From contig NZ_AP022615.1 in the NCBI RefSeq assembly GCF_010730745.1, positions 1-64,000 on the forward strand: 64,000 nucleotides of DNA, read 5' to 3'. The notes beneath the pieces are model-generated. The model saw only the letters and a program-made list of their open reading frames with translations, made no database searches and was not told the origin of the DNA. Shown here piece by piece: positions 58,361 to 64,000 of this stretch (positions are counted from its first letter, which is position 1; every line of letters begins with the position of its first letter). A program made the translations under genes and the position numbers. Origin of the DNA: Mycobacterium heidelbergense. GTDB taxonomy: Bacteria; Actinomycetota; Actinomycetes; Mycobacteriales; Mycobacteriaceae.

Positions 58361-60300
58361 CCCGAGGCCCCGTGCCGCTCGGGTCGCAGCGCCTCCAGGA
58401 CGGCCGCGGCGGTGGCCACGCCGATGCCCGGGACGGCGGTGATCTGGTCGACGGTGGCCTCCTTGAGGCGGGCTATCGATCCGAAATGGGCCACCAGCGC
58501 CTTGCGGCGATGTTCTCCCAATCCCGGCACCGAATCCAGCGCCGAGGCGGTCATTCGCTTCGATCGCTTGCTGCGATGGTAGGCGATGGCGAACCGGTGC
58601 GCCTCGTCGCGCACGCGCTGCAGCAGGTAGAGCCCCTCGCTGTTGCGTGGCATGATGATCGGGTCCGGCTCCGAGGGCACCCAGACCTCTTCCAGCCGCT
58701 TGGCCAGGCCGATCACCGCGACGTCGGTGATGCCGAGTTCGTCGAGCACGGCGCTGGCCGCGTTGACCTGCGGCGCGCCGCCGTCGACGACGTAGAGATT
58801 GGGCGGGTACGCGAAGCGGCGCGACCTTCCTTCCGGCGCAAGCATATTCGGATCGTTTTTGTCGCTTAGGTGCCGCACGAACCGGCGGCGGGTCACCTCG
58901 GCGATGGAGGCGACGTCGTCGGAGCGTCCCTGGCCGGCGGCCTCCCGGATCGCGAAGTGGCGGTAGTCCGATTTGCGCGGCAGGCCGTCCTCGAACACCA
59001 CCAGCGAGCCCACCACGTCGGTGCCCTGCACGTGGCTGATGTCCACGCATTCGATGCGCAGCGGCGCGTCGGCCAGGCCCAGGGAGTCCTGAATGTTCTG
59101 CAGCGCAGCCGATCTGGCGTTGAAGTCGCCGGCCCGCTTCAGCTTGTGTTGCTGCAGCGCCTCTTTCGCGTTGCGCTGCACCGTTTCGGCCAGCGCCCGC
59201 TTGTCGCCGCGCCGCGGCACCCTGATGGCGACCCGGGATCCGCGCAGCCCGGACAGCCAGCTCGTCAACTCGTCGGCGTTGGACGGCAGGCACGGCACCA
59301 GCACCTCGCGGGGGACGGGGTTGGTCGATTCGTCGGCGGCGCCATCCAGCTCGGCCTGTTCGCCGTAGAACTGCGTCAGGAATTGCTCGACGAGCTGTTC
59401 CTCGCCGGAATCGCCGGGGTCGCCGGGCTTTTCGACGATCCAGCCGCGCTGGCCGCGGACCCGGCCGCCGCGCACGTGGAACACCTGCACCGCCGCCTCC
59501 AGCTCGTCGTCGGCGAAGGCGACCACGTCGGCGTCGGTGCCGTCGCCGAGCACCACGGCCTGCTTCTCCATGGCCCGCTTGAGCGCCGACAGGTCGTCGC
59601 GAAGCCGCGCGGCCCGCTCGAAGTCGAGTTGCTGGGCCGCGGCGTTCATCTGCTGCTCGAGGTCGCGGGCGAACCGGTCGGTCTTGCCGGACAGGAAGTC
59701 GCAGAAGTCGTTGACGATTTGGCGATGCTGCTCGGCGCTGACCCGGCCGATGCACGGCGCCGAGCACTTGTCGATGTAGCCGAGCAGGCAGGGGCGGTCG
59801 ATCTGGTTGTGCCGCTTGAACACCCCGGCCGAGCAGGTTCGCGCCGGAAACACCCGGGTGAGCAGATCGAGGGTTTCCCGGATGGCCCACGCGTGCGAGT
59901 ACGGCCCGAAATAGCGCACGCCCTTGCGGCGCGGGCCGCGGTAGACCATCAGCCGCGGGAACTCCTCGCCCAGGGTGACGGCCAGCACCGGGTAGGACTT
60001 GTCGTCGCGGTAGCGGACGTTGAAGCGCGGATCGAACTCCTTGATCCAGTTGTATTCCAGCTGCAACGCCTCGACTTCGGTGTTGACCACCGTCCACTCG
60101 ACCTTGGCCGCGGTGGTCACCATCTGCCGGGTGCGCGGGTGCAGGCCGGCGACGTCGGCGAAGTAGGACGTCAGCCTGCTGCGCAGGCTCTTGGCCTTGC
60201 CGACGTAGATGACGCGCCCGTGCGAGTCCCGGAACCGGTACACGCCGGGCTCGACCGGGATGGACCCGGGCGCGGGGCGATACGTCGCGGGATCTGGCAC
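58357..60300 (-). CDS. uvrC: UvrABC excinuclease subunit C
   Basis: The protein has 647 residues from GTG 60300, matching Rv1420. The N-terminal GIY-YIG nuclease domain opens with GVYRFRDSHGRVIYVGKAKSLRSRL. A UVR motif follows (QQLDFERAARLRDDLSALK). The C-terminal endonuclease core has DGGAPQVNAA, and the double helix-hairpin-helix near LDSVPGLGEHR and AVPGIGVATA closes the protein. It makes both incisions in nucleotide excision repair. It heads the four-gene overlapping operon. Confidence 0.96.
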   Translation of the reverse strand: MPDPATYRPAPGSIPVEPGVYRFRDSHGRVIYVGKAKSLRSRLTSYFADVAGLHPRTRQMVTTAAKVEWTVVNTEVEALQLEYNWIKEFDPRFNVRYRDDKSYPVLAVTLGEEFPRLMVYRGPRRKGVRYFGPYSHAWAIRETLDLLTRVFPARTCSAGVFKRHNQIDRPCLLGYIDKCSAPCIGRVSAEQHRQIVNDFCDFLSGKTDRFARDLEQQMNAAAQQLDFERAARLRDDLSALKRAMEKQAVVLGDGTDADVVAFADDELEAAVQVFHVRGGRVRGQRGWIVEKPGDPGDSGEEQLVEQFLTQFYGEQAELDGAADESTNPVPREVLVPCLPSNADELTSWLSGLRGSRVAIRVPRRGDKRALAETVQRNAKEALQQHKLKRAGDFNARSAALQNIQDSLGLADAPLRIECVDISHVQGTDVVGSLVVFEDGLPRKSDYRHFAIREAAGQGRSDDVASIAEVTRRRFVRHLSDKNDPNMLAPEGRSRRFAYPPNLYVVDGGAPQVNAASAVLDELGITDVAVIGLAKRLEEVWVPSEPDPIIMPRNSEGLYLLQRVRDEAHRFAIAYHRSKRSKRMTASALDSVPGLGEHRRKALVAHFGSIARLKEATVDQITAVPGIGVATAAAVLEALRPERHGASG

Positions 60301-60360
60301 GTGTCCAGGCTAATAGCCGCCAAAAGAGCACCCGGGGGCCGCCATTCGACCGGCATTAAC

Positions 60361-60387
60361 GTACAAATGATTATAGTTCTGTTGTAC
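60361..60387 (+). promoter_or_regulatory. Palindromic operator of the vapBC-type pair
   Basis: GTACAA-N15-TTGTAC lies just before the antitoxin start, in a short AT-rich patch that includes a TATAGT element within the spacer. The arrangement fits autoregulation by a toxin-antitoxin complex. Confidence 0.6.
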
Positions 60388-60396
60388 ACTACCGTG

Positions 60397-60660
60397 ATGC
60401 AGGTGGCGATCAGTACGTTGCGGGCCGAGCTGGCGGACTGGATCGAGCGGGTCCGCGCTGGCGAGGAGGTCGTGGTCACCGATCGCGGAACGCCGGTAGT
60501 TCGGCTGGTGGCCGTGGACACCGCACCGCTGCTCGAGCAACTGACCAAGCAGGGTGTGGTGAGCCGACCGCGCTCGGCCGGCCGGCCCACGGCCACCGGG
60601 GCACCACGCGTGCGCGCTCGCGGCTCGGTCTCCGACCTGGTGAGTGAACAACGCCGCTGA
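60397..60660 (+). CDS. Type II antitoxin (Phd/YefM-VapB type)
   Basis: The protein has 87 residues from ATG 60397. The N-terminal VAISTLRAELADWIERVRAGEEVVVTDRGTPVVRL is the Phd/YefM DNA-binding fold. The C-terminal tail (RPTATGAPRVRARGS) would block the toxin. The stop is 3 bases before the toxin GTG. The palindrome upstream suggests autoregulation. No such gene lies here in M. tuberculosis. Confidence 0.85.
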   Translation: MQVAISTLRAELADWIERVRAGEEVVVTDRGTPVVRLVAVDTAPLLEQLTKQGVVSRPRSAGRPTATGAPRVRARGSVSDLVSEQRR

Positions 60661-60663
60661 CCC

Positions 60664-61089
60664 GTGCCGATCGTTTATTTCGACAGCAGCGCGTTCGTCA
60701 AACTCCTGGTCGAGGAGGATGGCAGCGACATCGCCGCGGCGCTGTGGGACGGCTGCGACGCCGCGGTCTCTTCTCGTTTGGCTTACCCCGAGGTGCGTGC
60801 CGCGCTGGCGGCCGCCGGACGCGCCCACCGCTTCGGCGCCGACGAGCAACTCCAGTCCCAAGCGATGTGGGAGGAGTACTGGGCGGCCACCCGGGCGGTG
60901 GAGCTGACTGAGAACATCGCCCAGCACGCCGGGCATTTGGCCACCGCACACGCCCTGCCTGGCGCCGAGGCGGTCCACCTTGCCAGCGTCCTCGCCGTCG
61001 GGGTCGACGACACCGTGTTCGCCGTATGGGACCAGCGCCTACGCACCGCAGCGCAAGAGGCCGCCGTAAGCCTGGCGCCGGGACGGTAA
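60664..61089 (+). CDS. VapC-type PIN-domain toxin
   Basis: The protein has 141 residues from GTG 60664. The PIN acidic residues are Asp7 (YFDSSAFVKL), Glu43 (YPEVRAAL), Glu102 in GAEAVHLAS, where Asp is usual, and Asp123 (WDQRL). PIN toxins cut RNA, often tRNA or rRNA, in a metal-dependent manner. The partner antitoxin is directly upstream. The Glu102 change is conservative but could change activity. Confidence 0.88.
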   Translation: MPIVYFDSSAFVKLLVEEDGSDIAAALWDGCDAAVSSRLAYPEVRAALAAAGRAHRFGADEQLQSQAMWEEYWAATRAVELTENIAQHAGHLATAHALPGAEAVHLASVLAVGVDDTVFAVWDQRLRTAAQEAAVSLAPGR

Positions 61090-61115
61090 CCACGTCCCCG
61101 CCGATCTTTCGGCGC

Positions 61116-61586
61116 TCAGCCCGCGCGCAGGTCCGGCCGATATCGCGCCAGCAGCGACCGCACAGTGTCCATGGCGGCCACGGCGCGCTCCTTGTCGACG
61201 GCCTGGATCGCCATCAGCGGGATGTACTCGTCGTCGGGCAGGTCGATGCGCGCCCACCGTCTGCCGGCGGGAAACGACACACCGACCACGTCCGGCCACG
61301 GAATAAGCCTGTATCCGAAGAGGTTTCGCACCGACAGCCCGGCCGGCCCCACCCGCAGCCGGGGCCGCGCGAACAACAGCACGGCGCCGGCGATCACCAG
61401 ACCCAGGATGGCGATCGCCACCTGGTCGGAGGTGTGGAAGATCACGCCGCTGGAGCTGATCTTGAGCAGCAGACCCACCACGATGTGCGCGGCGGCGATC
61501 AGAAACGCCGCGGCGTAAACGAATAACGGAGTCCGGTGCGGGCGCAGCTCGACATCCCAGACCTCACCCCGCGCCGGCGGCCTCAC
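61116..61586 (-). CDS. Membrane PH-domain protein (Rv1417-like)
   Basis: The protein has 156 residues. Two membrane helices (about 21-43 and 53-73) are followed by a bacterial PH-like domain (VGPAGLSVRNLFGYRLIPWPDVVGVSFP). It matches Rv1417. The start overlaps the ribH stop by ATGA, so it is co-transcribed with riboflavin genes. The role is unknown. Confidence 0.85.
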   Translation of the reverse strand: MRPPARGEVWDVELRPHRTPLFVYAAAFLIAAAHIVVGLLLKISSSGVIFHTSDQVAIAILGLVIAGAVLLFARPRLRVGPAGLSVRNLFGYRLIPWPDVVGVSFPAGRRWARIDLPDDEYIPLMAIQAVDKERAVAAMDTVRSLLARYRPDLRAG

Positions 61587-62065
61587 GACCGAGCGCGCAG
61601 GTCGCGCAGGGTCAGCGCGGCGGTCAGGGCCGCCCCGGCGGCCTGGGCCCCCTTGTCCTCGGCCGACGCCGGAAGCCCGGCCCGGGCCAGCGCCTGCTCC
61701 TCGGTGTTGGTGGTCAACACCCCGTTGCCGATCGGTGTGCGGGCGTCCAGCGAGACCCTGGTCAGCCCCTGGGTCACCGAATCACACACGTAGTCGAAAT
61801 GTGGAGTCTCACCGCGGATTACGACACCCAGCGCGACGACGGCGTCATGATCGCGGGCCAATTCCTGGGCCACCACCGGGATCTCGATCGCGCCGAGCAC
61901 GCGGACCACCGTCGGGTTCTCGACGCCCGACTCGGCGGCCATTTTGCGGGCACCCGCGAGCAGCGCATCGCAGATTTGGCCGTGCCAGGTGCTCGCCACG
62001 ATGCCGAGCCGCAGGCCGGACGCGTCAAGCGCCGGAATCTCCGGCACCCCGGCGCTTCCGCTCAT
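61583..62065 (-). CDS. ribH: 6,7-dimethyl-8-ribityllumazine synthase
   Basis: The protein has 160 residues, the length of Rv1416. Substrate-binding motifs are STWHG near the start, VLGAIEIPVVAQELA, and GVVIRGETPHFDYV with the catalytic His of TPHFD. It joins 5-amino-6-ribitylamino-uracil to dihydroxybutanone phosphate. It follows ribBA on the same strand by 52 bases. Confidence 0.95.
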   Translation of the reverse strand: MSGSAGVPEIPALDASGLRLGIVASTWHGQICDALLAGARKMAAESGVENPTVVRVLGAIEIPVVAQELARDHDAVVALGVVIRGETPHFDYVCDSVTQGLTRVSLDARTPIGNGVLTTNTEEQALARAGLPASAEDKGAQAAGAALTAALTLRDLRARS

Positions 62066-62117
62066 CAGCGCCGCTCCTCCTCATCGCTTCGCTCTGCATC
62101 GTCGCGGACGCGGACGC

Positions 62118-63395
62118 TCACAGAGCACCGCCGAATTCCCCCGGCAGATGCACGGATTCGTGGAAGTCGTCCAGCCCGGCGAGGTCGTGGCCCATCTTGT
62201 CACGCTTGGTCATCAGGTAGCGGATGTTCTCGGCGTTGGCCCGCACGGGCAGCGGCACCCGCTCGATGATGTGCAGCCCGTAACCGTCCAGCCCGACCCG
62301 CTTGGCCGGGTTGTTGGTCAGCAGCCGCATCGAGCGCACCCCGAGGTCGACGAGGATCTGCGCGCCGATGCCGTAATCCCTTGCGTCGGCGGGCAATCCG
62401 AGCTTGAGGTTGGCGTCCACGGTGTCGTCACCGGCGTCCTGCAGCTGGTAGGCCTGCAGCTTGTGCATCAGGCCGATGCCGCGGCCCTCGTGGCCGCGCA
62501 TGTACAGCACCACGCCGCGCCCCTCCCGGGCGACCATCGCCATCGCGGCGTCCAGCTGGGGCCCGCAGTCGCAGCGGCGGGACCCGAACACGTCACCGGT
62601 CAGGCATTCGGAGTGCACGCGGACCAACACATCGTCGCCGTCGGCGTTCGGGCCGGCGATCTCGCCGCGGACCAGCGCCACGTGTTCGACGTCCTCGTAG
62701 ATGCTTGCGTAGCCGATGGCGCGAAACTCGCCGTGCCGCGTCGGGATCCGTGCCTCGGCGATCCGCTCGATGTGCTTCTCGTGCTTGCGCCGCCATTCGA
62801 TCAGGTCGGCGATGGTGATCAGCGCGAGGTCGTGCTCGTCGGCGAAGACCCGCAACTCGTCCGTCTGGGCCATCGAGCCCTCGTCCTTCTGGCTGACGAT
62901 CTCGCAGATCGCGCCCGCGGGCTGCAGCCCCGCCATCCGGGCCAAATCGACCGCGGCCTCGGTGTGGCCGGGCCGGCGCAGCACGCCGCCGTCCTTGGCG
63001 CGCAACGGAACCACGTGGCCGGGGCGGGTGAAATCGTCGGCGACGCTGGCGGGATCGGCCAGCAACCGCATCGTGGTCGCGCGGTCGGACGCCGAAATCC
63101 CGGTGCCGACACCATTTTTCGCGTCGACCGTGACGGTGTAGGCGGTGCCGTGCTTGTCCTGGTTCACCGCGTACATCGGCAGCAGCCCGAGCCGGTCGCA
63201 GATCGCGCCGTCCAGCGGCACGCACAGATATCCCGAGGTGTAGCGGACCATGAAGGCCACCATCTCCGGCGTCGCCTTTTCGGCGGCGAAGATCAGGTCG
63301 CCCTCGTTCTCGCGTTCCTCGTCGTCGATGACGATGACGGCCTTACCGGCCGCGATGTCGGCAACCGCCCTCTCGACGGAGTCCAACCTCGTCAT
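62118..63395 (-). CDS. ribBA: Bifunctional DHBP synthase / GTP cyclohydrolase II
   Basis: The protein has 425 residues from the ATG ending at 63395 (MTRLDSVERAVADIAAG), as in Rv1415 (ribA2). Upstream in-frame starts would add an unrelated tail. The DHBP synthase domain (1-200) has DDEERENEGDL and RPGHTEAAVDLARMA. The GTP cyclohydrolase II domain has the zinc cysteines CLTGDVFGSRRCDC and RGHEGRGIGL. It supplies both precursors for riboflavin. Confidence 0.95.
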   Translation of the reverse strand: MTRLDSVERAVADIAAGKAVIVIDDEERENEGDLIFAAEKATPEMVAFMVRYTSGYLCVPLDGAICDRLGLLPMYAVNQDKHGTAYTVTVDAKNGVGTGISASDRATTMRLLADPASVADDFTRPGHVVPLRAKDGGVLRRPGHTEAAVDLARMAGLQPAGAICEIVSQKDEGSMAQTDELRVFADEHDLALITIADLIEWRRKHEKHIERIAEARIPTRHGEFRAIGYASIYEDVEHVALVRGEIAGPNADGDDVLVRVHSECLTGDVFGSRRCDCGPQLDAAMAMVAREGRGVVLYMRGHEGRGIGLMHKLQAYQLQDAGDDTVDANLKLGLPADARDYGIGAQILVDLGVRSMRLLTNNPAKRVGLDGYGLHIIERVPLPVRANAENIRYLMTKRDKMGHDLAGLDDFHESVHLPGEFGGAL

Positions 63396-63621
63396 CTTTT
63401 GCTGCCTTGCTCTCGTAGGGCCCCTAGGAGAAGCCCAAGTGTCGCATTCAGTATGAACCACCGTGGCGGGGCGGTTATTGCCACGGCTTTTCCGGGCGGA
63501 CGCCTCTCTCCCGACGCCCTGTTCGTCGAGATCGACGGGAGCGCGGAAAAGTGCGGGTGACCATCACGGTAACGTCGATTTCGGCGTGCTGCCGGCGCGG
63601 TAAAGCCTGATAGCGGCCGTA

Positions 63622-64000
63622 CTAACGCGACAGGAGCCGCTCGACGTACTTGGCGATGACGTCGGCCTCGAGGTTCACCGGCGTCCCGACCGGGGCGCGG
63701 CCCAGGGTGGTCAGTTCCCGGGTCGTCGGGATCAGCGAGACCTCGAACCAGTCCCGGGGCTCGGAGCCCAGCCCGGAGACCGTCAGGGAAATCCCGTCGA
63801 CGGTGATCGACCCCTTCTCGACGACGTAGCGGGCCACCGCCTCGGGAACCTCGATCCGCACCACCTCCCAGTGCTCCGAGGGTGCGCGGGACACCACCCG
63901 GCCGGTGCCGTCGACGTGGCCCTGCACGATGTGCCCGCCGAGCCGGGCGTTGACGGCCGCGGCGCGCTCGAGGTTGACCCGGCTGCCGATCTCCAGCGCG
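63622..64000 (-). CDS. ribC: Riboflavin synthase alpha chain, C-terminal part (cut by window edge)
   Basis: The 3' 126 codons are in the window. Visible features are LGGHIVQGHVDGTGRV and EKGSITVDGISLTV, the second lumazine-binding half, ending VIAKYVERLLSR. It matches the end of Rv1412. The enzyme dismutates two lumazine molecules to riboflavin. The 226 bases between it and ribBA hold no gene and no visible FMN riboswitch. Confidence 0.93.
   Translation of the reverse strand, partial: ALEIGSRVNLERAAAVNARLGGHIVQGHVDGTGRVVSRAPSEHWEVVRIEVPEAVARYVVEKGSITVDGISLTVSGLGSEPRDWFEVSLIPTTRELTTLGRAPVGTPVNLEADVIAKYVERLLSR

Noticed and set aside
63396..63621. FMN riboswitch in the ribBA-ribC gap
   Set aside because: None of the conserved blocks of the FMN aptamer could be seen on either strand. 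Only a TAGGG-C-CCCTA inverted repeat is present.

Overview
The window is chromosomal DNA of a Mycobacterium. It is GC-rich throughout. The gene order is that of M. tuberculosis Rv1477 to Rv1412, read in the opposite direction. No PE_PGRS genes are present in the intervals where M. tuberculosis carries PE_PGRS26-29, and ppc is retained. This suggests a non-tuberculosis mycobacterium, possibly close to the M. avium complex, but the species is an inference. No tRNA, rRNA, CRISPR array or recognisable insertion sequence was found.

Layout: 1-7.7 kb carries ripA (5' part), an Rv1476-type membrane protein, aconitase acn with its TetR regulator acnR, a small HTH protein, an ABC-F ATPase and echA12. 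8.0-11.5 kb is an accessory stretch: a PapA-type acyltransferase, a GAP-family membrane protein and an Rv2952-like lipid methyltransferase, with trxA on the opposite strand among them. This stretch occupies the place of trxB1, ctpD and PE_PGRS29 of M. tuberculosis. 11.6-16 kb has fadE15, a 13E12-type DUF222/HNH protein and a DUF5666 lipoprotein whose leader can form alternative hairpins. 16-23.3 kb is the complete suf operon (sufR-B-D-C-S-U-T), with a 359-residue intein in SufB and a SufR operator over the sufR start. 23.4-30.7 kb encodes mptB, an ABC transporter, ctaA, an ATP-grasp-like protein, qor and ctaB.

30.9-37.9 kb is the pentose-phosphate operon tkt-tal-zwf2-opcA-pgl followed by a small coiled-coil protein. 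37.9-45.9 kb holds ppc, secG, a FUSC-family protein and the glycolytic operon gap-pgk-tpiA. 46-50 kb encodes secreted and envelope proteins: an Rv1435c-like protein, an L,D-transpeptidase, a DUF3556 membrane protein and a small hypothetical. 50.4-55.5 kb is a lipid module of a PlsC-like acyltransferase, fadD12, lipO and a WS/DGAT. 55.5-60.3 kb is the tightly overlapping uvrC-rapZ-yvcK-whiA operon. A vapBC-type toxin-antitoxin pair follows, then the riboflavin genes ribH, ribBA and ribC (5'-truncated by the window edge) with a PH-domain protein.

One property affects how the window should be read. From 1 to about 10.4 kb nearly every gene is broken by single- or two-base indels (at least 20), including eight in acn. 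None of the genes from 10.7 to 64 kb is disrupted. This is best explained by poor sequence or assembly quality, not by biological decay, so the affected genes are annotated as presumed functional CDSs.
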